Source: Devosia sp.
Lineage (GTDB): Bacteria > Pseudomonadota > Alphaproteobacteria > Rhizobiales > Devosiaceae
Assembly: GCF_017744655.1 (NCBI RefSeq)
Contig: NZ_JAGIAW010000001.1
Location: 744,001-808,000, forward strand
Length of the DNA stretch: 64,000 bases
Direction: 5' to 3'
This document shows, piece after piece, positions 46,950 to 54,892 of this stretch. A program made the translations under genes and the position numbers. The notes beneath the pieces are model-generated. The model made no database searches. It worked only from the letters and a program-made list of their open reading frames with translations, and was not told where the DNA came from. The first letter of the stretch is position 1. The number at the start of each line of letters is the position of its first letter.

Positions 46950-47380
46950 TGGTCGGTGTCCAGCCAGATGGTGACCGGCCCGTCATTGACGAGCGCGACC
47001 TTCATATCGGCCCCAAAGATGCCGTTTGCAACCGGAACGCCTGCGGCGGCGAGGGCGGCGGAGAATTTCTCGTAGAGATCGCGCTCGGGCGGGGCGGCGC
47101 GGGAAAAGCCGGGACGGTTGCCCTTGGTATCGGCGGCGAGGGTGAACTGGCTGACGACGAGGGCGGAGCCGCCGATATCGAGAAGCGAACGGTTCATCTT
47201 GCCGGCATCGTCCTGAAAAATACGCAGTTTTGCGACTTTCTGGGCCAGCCAATCGGCGAGGTCGTCAGTGTCGTCCTGCATGGCACAGACGAGCACAAGA
47301 AGACCGGGACCGATCTGGCCTGATATCTTGCTGTCGACGGTGACGGAGGCGGACTGGACGCGTTGGACGAGGGCTCGCAT
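46946..47380 (-). CDS. dtd: D-aminoacyl-tRNA deacylase
   Basis: Removes D-amino acids wrongly attached to tRNA. The 144-residue protein has the active-site motifs SQFTLAAD (about residue 79) and the C-terminal [11 protein letters not shown], and begins [18 protein letters not shown], the normal DTD start. GGAG precedes ATG 47380. First gene of a two-gene unit with DUF454. Confidence 0.95.
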   Translation of the reverse strand: MRALVQRVQSASVTVDSKISGQIGPGLLVLVCAMQDDTDDLADWLAQKVAKLRIFQDDAGKMNRSLLDIGGSALVVSQFTLAADTKGNRPGFSRAAPPERDLYEKFSAALAAAGVPVANGIFGADMKVALVNDGPVTIWLDTDQ

Positions 47381-47507
47381 GGCTCTCCTTTAGCGTTCAA
47401 TGACTGAGCTTTACAGTCATAAAATAATGGCAGTTGACCCTCACGCGGCGTCAGGGTGCAAAAGCCTGGCTCGCCAGTGCAGCAGATCGTGGGCGGAAAA
47501 CAGAAGT

Positions 47508-47528
47508 GCCCGCTTTCGCGGGTATGAC
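47508..47528. repeat. short dispersed palindrome, CGCTTTCGCGGG type, second copy
   Basis: GCCCGCTTTCGCGGGTATGAC, nearly the same as the copy at 41833-41854. It stands in the 351-base gene-free spacer 47381-47731. Confidence 0.65.
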
Positions 47529-47593
47529 ATTGGTGACAGGGGTGACGTTAGCGCTGGACCCTTTTGTTGGCGCGATCGGCGTTGCCCCACTTC

Positions 47594-47642
47594 GTCCATG
47601 CGGAGGCGAGATGGATTGCCGGGACAAGCCCGGCAATGACGA
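47594..47642. repeat. 49-base dispersed repeat, copy 2
   Basis: Matches 27169-27217 at 45 of 49 positions. It contains the palindrome TTGCCGGG-acaag-CCCGGCAA. It is in the same spacer as the shorter palindrome at 47508. Confidence 0.8.
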
Positions 47643-47687
47643 CGGCGGAATGAGGTGAGAGCAACACCGCTAGTCGCCGAAAATGGA

Positions 47688-47710
47688 AAGGGCGGCCTGG
47701 GGCCGCCCTT
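47688..47710 (-). terminator. terminator of the orphan secreted protein gene
   Basis: AAGGGCGGCC and GGCCGCCCTT form a perfect 10-bp stem with a 3-base loop. On the minus strand TCCATTTTC follows, 20 bases past the stop. Confidence 0.8.
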
Positions 47711-47731
47711 GGATCGAGATATGTCTGACGT

Positions 47732-48259
47732 TCAGCGTGAGAACGGGACGTCGGCGCGGAGGCTGTCGCCGGATTCGACGTAGACGACTTCGAAAGCCAC
47801 GCTGATCGCGTCGCCGTTGAGGGCGATCTGGGCGGAGATGTTCATGTCCTTGCCTTCCTCGTCTGGCTTGCGCTCCTTGAGGTTGAAGACCAGGCCGCTA
47901 CCGCGCTTCTGACCGACGGCGATGCCGCTGAAGGTGGCGTTGGAGGTCATTGCGGCTTCGTAGCGCCGGGAGGCGTCGACATAGGCCATGGTGCCGGCGA
48001 CGGAGAGGTTGGTGCCGGCGAGCGTGCAGCGACCGGAATAATTGACCTTGTCCGAATTGCCCTGAGACACGGAGAGGCGGCAGACGACGGATTCGGTCGA
48101 GGCGCCCACCAGCGTACCGCGACCGCGCCATTCACCGATATAGGATTTCAGCAGAGCAACCTCGTTGGGCCCGGCGAAAGCAGGCGCCGTGGCGAAGCCG
48201 GCCGAAAGAAGGATACCTGCCAGTGCAGCGGCACGGGACAGGGGTCCGAGAAAGGTCAT
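47732..48259 (-). CDS. secreted hypothetical protein
   Basis: A 175-residue protein not recognised as a named family. Residues 1-29 form a signal peptide ending AFA before GPNEV. The mature part is beta-rich, with YIGEWRGRGTLVG, NYSGRCTLAGTNLSVAGTMAYVDASRRYEAAM and RGSGLVFNLKER, which looks like a lipocalin-type or heme-binding beta barrel. Two cysteines (in VCRLS and GRCTLA) could form a disulfide. It is alone, with its own terminator. Function is unknown. Confidence 0.7.
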   Translation of the reverse strand: MTFLGPLSRAAALAGILLSAGFATAPAFAGPNEVALLKSYIGEWRGRGTLVGASTESVVCRLSVSQGNSDKVNYSGRCTLAGTNLSVAGTMAYVDASRRYEAAMTSNATFSGIAVGQKRGSGLVFNLKERKPDEEGKDMNISAQIALNGDAISVAFEVVYVESGDSLRADVPFSR

Positions 48260-48461
48260 AGTGCAAAGCCTCCGAGTGTCACACCAAGCCCCCCGGCTGG
48301 TTATCGTTGGTTGATAGCAAATTCAGTCAGATTCGGCGTTGTGTTTTCGTTATGCCGTCCATGCTTGGCTCGGAAACCGGAGTTTATGCGGTTTTGGCGC
48401 CATAATGGGTCGTCGCTTGGCTGGGACGCCTCCCGGGGCGATCTTGATATCTCAGGATGGG

Positions 48462-48483
48462 CCCCGGCCTTCGCCGGGGTGAC
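48462..48483. repeat. short palindrome, GCCTTCGCCGGG type
   Basis: CCCCGGCCTTCGCCGGGGTGAC, a perfect small stem with a flanking GTGAC like the other dispersed copies, sits in the 266-base gap between the RND gene and the secreted protein gene. It may also terminate the RND transcript. Confidence 0.6.
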
Positions 48484-48525
48484 AATCGAGGGTGCAGGGC
48501 AGCTTCAGATAGAGTGGGACATGCC

Positions 48526-50925
48526 CTATGCAGTCTTGGGCTGGGGATCTTCGCCCTCGGTTCCACCCTCGCGGGTGACCGTGTCGCCCGTGGGGTCGTC
48601 GGGCGTGGCGTCGTGGTCCGCAGTACGGACACGGATATTGCCGAGCTTGTGGAAGAATTTTCCGCCCGCCATCAAGAGGGCCGGCAGGATGAAGAGATCG
48701 CCGAGGATCGCCAGCGCCAGGGTGATGACGAAGAGCGAGCCGAAGAGCGCCACCTGCGGCAATTCGGAAAACATGATGATGGCCGTGCCGGCGCAGAGAA
48801 TGATGGTGGTCGCGACGATGGCCCCGCCGATGCGCAGCAGCGTGTGCTTGACCGCATCTTCATGGCTGCGCCGCTCTTCGCGTCTGCCGTGGAGATAGTG
48901 CGAGAGGAAATGCACGGTGTCATCGACGGCGATGCCGAAAGCGATGGTGAGGGCGATGACCGTGGTCAATTGCAGGCCCGCGCCGGAATACCAGAGCCAG
49001 GCTTCGGTGCCGAGGATCGGGAAGAGGTTGGGGATGGCAGAGGCCAAGGCGACCCGGAAGGACTGGAAGGCGAAGCCGATCAGGCCGAGATTGACGAGCA
49101 CGCTGACGGTCAGGTCGAGTTGCAGGCCGCGCACGATATCGTCTGTGGCGAAGGTGGTGAGGACGCGAAAGCCGCCCACTTCGGCATCGGGAATGCCGGC
49201 GGCAGCCAACTCGCTTTCGACGCGATGGACCAGGTCTTTGAGGACATCGCTATCGATGATGGTGGGCATGAAGCCGGTGACGAGCGCCTGTGAGCCATCG
49301 TCGGTGACGAAGCGGCGGCGCATGAAGGGGCCGACGGCGTCGAGAACTTCGCCGCGGGTGAAGCCGGAATCCGTGTAATTGGTCATGCTGGCGGCGGAGA
49401 TGACCTTGTTCTCGCCCAGCTCCTTTTCGAGCAGCTCATGCACCAGCTTGATGCGCTGGAAATCGACCTCGCCGACATCGGGATTGTTCTCGATGAGCGG
49501 CACGCGGATGTAGAGCGGGGCGACGCCGCCAACGCCTTCATCGATGTTTTCGGCAGCGGTCAGGGCCGTCGATTCCGTTGCCACGAAATCCTCGAAAGAG
49601 AAGCGCGGCTGGATGAGGAAATAGGGGACGAGCAGCAGGCCGGTGATAACGATGCCAAGGATGGCGATGGGACGGCCGAAGCGGCTGGCGAGGAACCAGC
49701 TCAGGGGCAGGGGGGCGGTGAGCACCACGCTCGACTTGGGAGGGGCCTTGAAGCCGAGACGTACTGCGAGCTTCAGCAGCAGCGGCTGGAAGGTCATGGT
49801 GCAGGCAAAGAGCAGGAAGGAGCCCATGGCGCCGGCCATGGAGAATTCGCGTACGCCCTGGCCGGGGGTGAGCGAGAGCGAAGCGAAGCTGACCATGGAG
49901 ATAAGCATGGTCAGCGCGGTCGCCGGGCCGACGAGTTTTATGGTGGCGTCGACTGCCTTGTTGGGCTCCATGCCGTCCCGCCAATAGGCCAGCCAGTTGA
50001 AGGTGAAGAACATCGACTCGGCAAAGGAGATCACCAGCACCAGGGTCGTGACGATGATGGTGAGGAAGGAGAATGAGCCGAAGAAGAGGAGGATGATGCC
50101 CATGGACCACATGACCGCGAGGAACGGCGTGGCGGCGACGATAAGCGCGCCGGCGATGGAACGCAGAGCGAGAAGGGCAATGAGGGAGCCGAGGGCGAAG
50201 CCGTAGACGGTGAATTTCACCTGATCGTCGACCGCAGCATTGAGCATTTCGGTGGTCCAGACCGGGGGGCCGGTGATCTCGATGGAGATGCCATCGGTCT
50301 GGAAGGGGGCGATGGTTTCGCGCAGGTTGGCGATCATGGCCTTGGCGCCGCGTTCCTTCACCACGTCCTGATTGGGGAACATGATGAGCACCACGCCATT
50401 GAGATCAGGCGTGATCAGATTGCGCATCATGGGATCGTTCTGCTGCAGATCCATGAGGGCGAAGGCGACTTCGTCGGCGGTTTGCAGGCCTTCGGGGACG
50501 GCAGGTTCGGAGCCGCCATAGGGCGAGGGTTTTCTGAGCGTGAAGGGCGACATGGTGCCGACGGCGAACTCATTGAGTTCAAGCTCGAAGGCGAGGTTAC
50601 GCACCTGCTCGATGATTTCGGGTTCGGCGAGGCGCTCGGAATTGACGAGGACGTAAAGGTCGTTCTCGAAGGTACCAAAGGTTTCCGAGAGATGCTCGTA
50701 GGCATCGTAATAATGGCCGGAATGGGCATAGACGCGCAGCAGGTCGCCGTCGACATTGGCCTTGGGGATTTGGGTGAAGCAGAGGATGGAGAAGAGGAGA
50801 ACGCCCAGCGCCATGAGGCGCGGATAGCGAACCGTGCTCAGGCCAAGGTGTTCGAGCCCGAAGCCGATGGAGCGGTCATAGGTGAGGCGGGCCAGGACAC
50901 GCTTGAACCAGGTAGGAGAAGACAC
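48526..50925 (-). CDS. RND superfamily (MMPL-type) exporter
   Basis: A large inner-membrane protein with two MMPL-like halves, each with a single helix, a periplasmic loop and five helices (for example ALGSLIALLALRSIAGALIVAA and FGIAVDDTVHFLSHYLHGRREERR). GTG 50925 gives 799 residues and places the first helix (RYPRLMALGVLLFSILCFTQI) at a normal distance; an open frame extends to 51141 but its translation is low-complexity and unlikely. It resembles lipid or hopanoid-type RND exporters. No membrane-fusion or outer-membrane partner is adjacent, and the substrate is unknown. Confidence 0.87.
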   Translation of the reverse strand: MSSPTWFKRVLARLTYDRSIGFGLEHLGLSTVRYPRLMALGVLLFSILCFTQIPKANVDGDLLRVYAHSGHYYDAYEHLSETFGTFENDLYVLVNSERLAEPEIIEQVRNLAFELELNEFAVGTMSPFTLRKPSPYGGSEPAVPEGLQTADEVAFALMDLQQNDPMMRNLITPDLNGVVLIMFPNQDVVKERGAKAMIANLRETIAPFQTDGISIEITGPPVWTTEMLNAAVDDQVKFTVYGFALGSLIALLALRSIAGALIVAATPFLAVMWSMGIILLFFGSFSFLTIIVTTLVLVISFAESMFFTFNWLAYWRDGMEPNKAVDATIKLVGPATALTMLISMVSFASLSLTPGQGVREFSMAGAMGSFLLFACTMTFQPLLLKLAVRLGFKAPPKSSVVLTAPLPLSWFLASRFGRPIAILGIVITGLLLVPYFLIQPRFSFEDFVATESTALTAAENIDEGVGGVAPLYIRVPLIENNPDVGEVDFQRIKLVHELLEKELGENKVISAASMTNYTDSGFTRGEVLDAVGPFMRRRFVTDDGSQALVTGFMPTIIDSDVLKDLVHRVESELAAAGIPDAEVGGFRVLTTFATDDIVRGLQLDLTVSVLVNLGLIGFAFQSFRVALASAIPNLFPILGTEAWLWYSGAGLQLTTVIALTIAFGIAVDDTVHFLSHYLHGRREERRSHEDAVKHTLLRIGGAIVATTIILCAGTAIIMFSELPQVALFGSLFVITLALAILGDLFILPALLMAGGKFFHKLGNIRVRTADHDATPDDPTGDTVTREGGTEGEDPQPKTA

Positions 50926-51108
50926 GAGAACCCCGACTCCGCAAATGAGGCGACAATCAGGTGGAATCTCTAAGTGTTTCGCTCGGGTGCGTCCAGCGGT
51001 CGCAGGAGCTTGAACTATGTGGAGCGCCGGCAGGTTATGCTGTGGTGCGGTTCGGCGGGGAGTGTTGCGGGAGGAACACGGCTCAGGCCGCATTTCCGAG
51101 CTCGATGC

Positions 51109-51202
51109 GACACCCTCCCCTTGACGGGGAGGGGTGCGCACAAGCTCCTAAATCGTGGCTCTCGCACCCCCTCCCATCCTCCCCCGTCAAGGGGGAGGTG
51201 CC
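51109..51202. repeat. inverted GC-rich repeat element
   Basis: CTCCCC-TTGACG-GGGAG near 51114-51133 and CTCCCCCGTCAAGGGGGAG near 51178-51198 are near-inverted copies, each able to fold. The gene-free stretch 50926-51243 holds nothing else visible. The pattern resembles dispersed palindromes common in Hyphomicrobiales. Confidence 0.6.
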
Positions 51203-51243
51203 GGGCTGGTGGCCAGGGCGACATTCTGCCCCGGCCAGTTCGC

Positions 51244-52125
51244 TTAGAGGCCGAGGGTAGCCTTGCTTGCGGTGAGGAAGTCCGCATAGGCGGTTGGCTT
51301 GCGGCCGGAATAGCGTTCGACGACGTCGGTGACGACGCCATGGTAGCCGGTGACCGCGTCGCGCTGGAAGGCGACGAGGGCGGCAGCAAAACCTTCAGGA
51401 AGGCCAGCGGCAACCATGCCCTGCTGGAGTTGGGCCGGGGTCAGGCCGACGACGTCGATCTTTTTGCCCGAGAGCTGGCTGAGGAGCGCGGCGCGTTCAA
51501 CATTGGTGATGGGGGCGGGGCCGGTGACGTCCTCGATGGTCTTGCCTTCGGCTGATAGGAGGGCGCCGGCAGCGGTGCGGGCGGTATCAGCGCGGGTCAC
51601 ATAGGAGGTGCCGCGATCGCCGATCAGACCGAAAATCTGGCCCGAACCGAGGACCTGTGCGGCCTCCATGAAGATGTTTTCGGCATACATGTGATTGCGC
51701 AGGATGGTGAAATCGAGCCCGCTGGCGGCGATGGCAACTTCGGTCCAAAAATGCTCGGGATTGAGGCCGGCGTCGGCGTCGGGACGAGCGGCGGGGGCCG
51801 AGGTGTAAACGATGTGCTTGACGCCGGCTGCCTTGGCGGCATCGACGATGGCCTGTTGCTGGGCGGCGCGGCGGCCGACGGCATCGGTGCTGACGATGAG
51901 GAGGCGTTCGACGCCGGCCAGAGCGGTCGGCAAGGTGGACGCGTCGTCAAAATCGAGCTTGCGGATTTCGGCGCCCTTGGCGGCCAGGTCCTGCAGCTTG
52001 GACGGATCACGCGTGCCGGCGATGACCCTGGTGGCGCCGCGGGTCAGCAGCTCTTCGACAGCGAGGCGGCCCAGCTTGCCGGAGGCGCCTGTGACCAGCA
52101 GGGTCGAATTGGTGAATTTGCTCAT
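51244..52125 (-). CDS. NmrA-like NAD(P)-binding oxidoreductase
   Basis: A 293-residue atypical short-chain dehydrogenase. The dinucleotide-binding motif is LLVTGASGKLGRLAVEEL at the N-terminus. YTSAPAARPDADAGLNPEHFWTEVAIAASGLDFTILRNHMYAEN follows the NmrA/QOR2 pattern, lacking the YxxxK catalytic pair of classical SDRs. Members reduce quinones or sense redox state. Start 52125 has GGAG seven bases upstream. It is divergent from an HxlR regulator, a pairing typical of quinone- or aldehyde-responsive units. Confidence 0.87.
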   Translation of the reverse strand: MSKFTNSTLLVTGASGKLGRLAVEELLTRGATRVIAGTRDPSKLQDLAAKGAEIRKLDFDDASTLPTALAGVERLLIVSTDAVGRRAAQQQAIVDAAKAAGVKHIVYTSAPAARPDADAGLNPEHFWTEVAIAASGLDFTILRNHMYAENIFMEAAQVLGSGQIFGLIGDRGTSYVTRADTARTAAGALLSAEGKTIEDVTGPAPITNVERAALLSQLSGKKIDVVGLTPAQLQQGMVAAGLPEGFAAALVAFQRDAVTGYHGVVTDVVERYSGRKPTAYADFLTASKATLGL

Positions 52126-52259
52126 TTTACTCTCCATTCCATAGCGACACAGTTCGAACCGACTTGTCCGCCGCGTCGGCAGAGAGTAAGTATCGAAAGG
52201 AGAGTGCTATCTAGAGGTTGCCGAGGCGGCTGAAAAGGAGGCACTTTTTCGGGTGAAGA

Positions 52260-52273
52260 TTACCTTGAGGTAA
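52260..52273. promoter_or_regulatory. palindromic operator overlapping the HxlR ribosome-binding site
   Basis: TTACCT-TG-AGGTAA is a perfect 6-2-6 palindrome four bases before the HxlR start. Its right arm holds the GAGG ribosome-binding site. It is suited to an HxlR dimer that controls itself and the divergent NmrA gene. Confidence 0.65.
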
Positions 52274-52277
52274 GTGC

Positions 52278-52685
52278 ATGCTGGACGGACAGGATATGGC
52301 CGCCGTTTACGTCGAACGCTGGAACGCTGCGGCCACTGCCGGGCCAGCGGCGCCGTGCCCTGTGCGCAATGTGCTCGACAAGATCGGCGACAAGTGGAGC
52401 ATGCTTCTGGTCATGACACTGGCCGCCGGCCCCAAGCGCTTCAACGAATTGCACCGGGAAGTGCCCGACATTTCTCAGAAGATGCTGACGCAGACGCTGC
52501 GCGACCTGCAGCGGGACGGCTATGTCGGGCGTCAGGTGTTCGATACCAAGCCGCCATCTGTTGAATATCGACTGACCCCATTGGGGCAATCGCTGATCGT
52601 GCCGTTTGGGCAGTTGATCGAATGGGCCAATCGCAGTTTCGACAAGATCGATGCGGCGCGCGCCGACTACGACGCGCGCGACTGA
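52278..52685 (+). CDS. HxlR family transcriptional regulator
   Basis: A 135-residue winged-helix regulator. The HxlR pattern is clear: [59 protein letters not shown], with the conserved N-terminal cysteine that senses quinones or aldehydes in several members. It is divergent from the NmrA-like gene and likely represses it; a palindrome overlaps its own start region. Confidence 0.92.
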   Translation: MLDGQDMAAVYVERWNAAATAGPAAPCPVRNVLDKIGDKWSMLLVMTLAAGPKRFNELHREVPDISQKMLTQTLRDLQRDGYVGRQVFDTKPPSVEYRLTPLGQSLIVPFGQLIEWANRSFDKIDAARADYDARD

Positions 52686-52691
52686 TTTATC

Positions 52692-53171
52692 TCAGAATTT
52701 CAGGCGATCGATGGTCATGGTCCAGCCAGCGAGCATGCCGGTGGACATCCATTCGGCGGTTTCCGGCTCGGTGAGCTGATCGGGAAGTTCCACGCGGAAG
52801 ACCATCTGCGTGCCCTCGGCAACTTCGCGGAACAGGATCGTCACCTGTGGGGATTGGTCGAGCTGCTCGGGATCGATCTTGGGCCAGCCATCGACCGCGC
52901 CCCAGGTGAAGACGAGCTTCTTGCCCGGGTCGATCTCGCGAAAAATGCCGCCGGTCATATAGCGGGTCTCGGTGTTTACGATCATTTCCTGTCGCCAGGC
53001 GCCACCGACGCGGAGATCGACTTTTGTCGGCAGGTCGCTGGTGAAGCCGGGATTGAAGAACCAGCCAAGGCTCTTTGGCTCGGTCCAGGCCGAAAAGACC
53101 ATATCAGGCGGCGCTTCGAAGGTGCGGGTGAGGGTGAAACCTCGGCCGAGGGAAAAGGTGGGGGCGGTCAT
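52692..53171 (-). CDS. SRPBCC (AHSA1-like) domain protein
   Basis: A 159-residue START/Bet v1-like fold protein: FTLTRTFEAPPDMVFSAWTEPKSLGWFF at the start and FREVAEGTQMVFRVELPD later are typical of the AHSA1 group. These bind hydrophobic ligands; the specific role is unknown. It overlaps the ArsR gene by the ATGA arrangement, so the regulator is translated first and the two are coupled. ArsR-SRPBCC pairs of this kind are common in proteobacteria. Confidence 0.88.
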   Translation of the reverse strand: MTAPTFSLGRGFTLTRTFEAPPDMVFSAWTEPKSLGWFFNPGFTSDLPTKVDLRVGGAWRQEMIVNTETRYMTGGIFREIDPGKKLVFTWGAVDGWPKIDPEQLDQSPQVTILFREVAEGTQMVFRVELPDQLTEPETAEWMSTGMLAGWTMTIDRLKF

Positions 53172-53515
53172 GATTTGTCCTCCTCTTTGGCCTTGGCGGC
53201 CATCATTGTCTTGAGTTGGGCTTCCAGTGCATCGAAGCGCTGGGAGAAAAATTCGCGATAGGTGGCGAGCCAGGTATCGGCTTCTTCAAGCGGCGCTGCG
53301 TTTAGCCGGCAGGGGCGGAACTGGGCGGATTTTTCGCGGGTGATGAGGCCGGCGGTCTCAAGCACTTTCAGGTGTCGCGACACGGTGGGCAGGGCGAGCG
53401 AAAATGGCTCAGCCAATTGGGTGACCGTGGCGGGGCCTTCGGCCAGGCGCGCGAGCATGGCGCGGCGGGTCGGATCGGCGAGGGCGGCGAATGTCGAGGT
53501 CAGGTGATCTTGCAT
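53168..53515 (-). CDS. ArsR family transcriptional regulator
   Basis: A 115-residue winged-helix repressor: FAALADPTRRAMLARLAEGPATVTQLAEPFSLALPTVSRHLKVLETAGLI. There is no ELCVCDL-type metal site, so it is probably one of the metal-free ArsR proteins that accompany SRPBCC genes. A TTAGCTAA palindrome lies ten bases upstream of the ATG and could be its operator. First gene of the pair. Confidence 0.92.
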   Translation of the reverse strand: MQDHLTSTFAALADPTRRAMLARLAEGPATVTQLAEPFSLALPTVSRHLKVLETAGLITREKSAQFRPCRLNAAPLEEADTWLATYREFFSQRFDALEAQLKTMMAAKAKEEDKS

Positions 53516-53523
53516 TTGCGTAC

Positions 53524-53531
53524 TTAGCTAA
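53524..53531. promoter_or_regulatory. TTAGCTAA palindrome upstream of the ArsR gene
   Basis: An 8-base perfect palindrome within a wider TTTGC ... GCAAA inverted arrangement, just upstream of the ArsR start. It is short, so it may be chance. Confidence 0.35.
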
Positions 53532-53619
53532 TCATGCAAATACAGTGAACCTGTGAGTGGTTCATGTCAAGTGGCGCGGGGTAGGGCGCGCTGCTAGGGT
53601 CTGCGTGAAGAGGGATAAC

Positions 53620-54792
53620 ATGCGTCGATTCCTGGTTGTTCTCGTCGTGGTGCTGATTGTCGCGGTGGGTCTTGTGGTTGGCGGCTGGCTTCTAGCGCGG
53701 CCCGACCAACCGGCGGCGTTTTACACATCGGCAAGGGCCGAGGGCGCTCCGGGAGCGCTGCTGGCGGTTGAGCCTTATGACTTCGACGTGCCTGATGGGG
53801 CCAAGGGCTGGCGCATTATTTATGTGACGACGCGGATCGATGGCTCGCCCGCGGTTGCCAGTGCCGTCGTGATGGTATCGGAGGCGGCGACTGGCCCGTT
53901 GCTGCCCGTGACGTGGGCGCATGGGACCAATGGGACCGCGCCGGGATGTGCGCCTTCGGTGGTCGGGCCGCTGAAGAATGTGCCGGCGGTTGCCGAATTG
54001 CTGGCTGAGGGCTGGGTCTATCTGGCGCCGGATTATGTCGGGCTCGGCACCGAGGGTGGGCACGCCTATCTCGTGGGTGAGGATGCGGCGCGGGCCGTGC
54101 TCGATGCCGTGCGGGCGGCGGCGCAGATGACCGAGGTGGAAATACTGCCGCGCACTGTCGTCTGGGGGCACTCGCAGGGCGGGCACGCGGCGCTCTGGAC
54201 GGGCATGCTGGCCCGAACCTATGCACCTGACGTGGAAGTGCTTGGCATAGCGGCGCAGGCGCCGGCAACGAACCTGCCGGCGCTGGTGGAAGGCGCGCAG
54301 GATGGGTTGTTCGGCAAGATCGTGTCGAGCTTCCTGCTGCATGCTTTTGCCGAAACCTATGACGATGTTCGGGTCGCCGACTATGTGTCCGGCTATCGCG
54401 CGCCACTGCTGCAGGATATTGCAGCCCGCTGTGCCGTAGACGCGCGCGTGATGTACTCCGTTGCCGAACTGGCACTGATGCCGGGTGACCTGTTTTCGAC
54501 CATGCCGGAAGGGATGCCGCTCGGCGCTCGGCTGGTGGAGAACATTCCCGTTGGGCCGTTCGAGATGCCGGTGTTCATCGCCCAGGGTATCGAAGATGAA
54601 ATCGTGCTGGAACCGATCCAGACCGCGTTTGTCGCGGGGCTTTGCGATGCCGGCGTGAACCTGACTTACCGGCGCTATGAGGGGCTGCAGCACGTGTCGC
54701 TGGTGGCGCCGGATTCGGTTCTTACAGTTGAGCTCATCGCCTGGACGCGGGCGCGGTTTGCCGGGGAGGCGAGCGAAGCGGATTGCGGATAG
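53620..54792 (+). CDS. secreted or membrane-anchored lipase-like alpha/beta hydrolase
   Basis: A 390-residue protein of the secretory lipase family. Start 53620 follows AGAGGG. Residues 4-26 form a strongly hydrophobic N-terminal segment (FLVVLVVVLIVAVGLVVGGWLLA) that acts as signal or anchor. The nucleophile elbow is GHSQGGHAAL near residue 187, and aspartate and histidine candidates are in GIEDEIVLEPI and GLQHVSLVA. TWAHGTNGTAPGCAPS contains the oxyanion region. Probable substrates are esters or lipids outside the cytoplasm. It stands alone. Confidence 0.83.
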   Translation: MRRFLVVLVVVLIVAVGLVVGGWLLARPDQPAAFYTSARAEGAPGALLAVEPYDFDVPDGAKGWRIIYVTTRIDGSPAVASAVVMVSEAATGPLLPVTWAHGTNGTAPGCAPSVVGPLKNVPAVAELLAEGWVYLAPDYVGLGTEGGHAYLVGEDAARAVLDAVRAAAQMTEVEILPRTVVWGHSQGGHAALWTGMLARTYAPDVEVLGIAAQAPATNLPALVEGAQDGLFGKIVSSFLLHAFAETYDDVRVADYVSGYRAPLLQDIAARCAVDARVMYSVAELALMPGDLFSTMPEGMPLGARLVENIPVGPFEMPVFIAQGIEDEIVLEPIQTAFVAGLCDAGVNLTYRRYEGLQHVSLVAPDSVLTVELIAWTRARFAGEASEADCG

Positions 54793-54892
54793 ACCTGAAG
54801 AGCGCTCTCCACAGCCTATTGGGGTGGAAATTCGCTTTTCGAGCCGAAATAGACTACATGTTGGGTAAGAAAAACCAACGTAGAATCACAAC

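Noticed and set aside
50926-51141. Longer N-terminus for the RND exporter
   Set aside because: The added 72 residues are low-complexity and run into a palindromic repeat; GTG 50925 gives a normal RND start.
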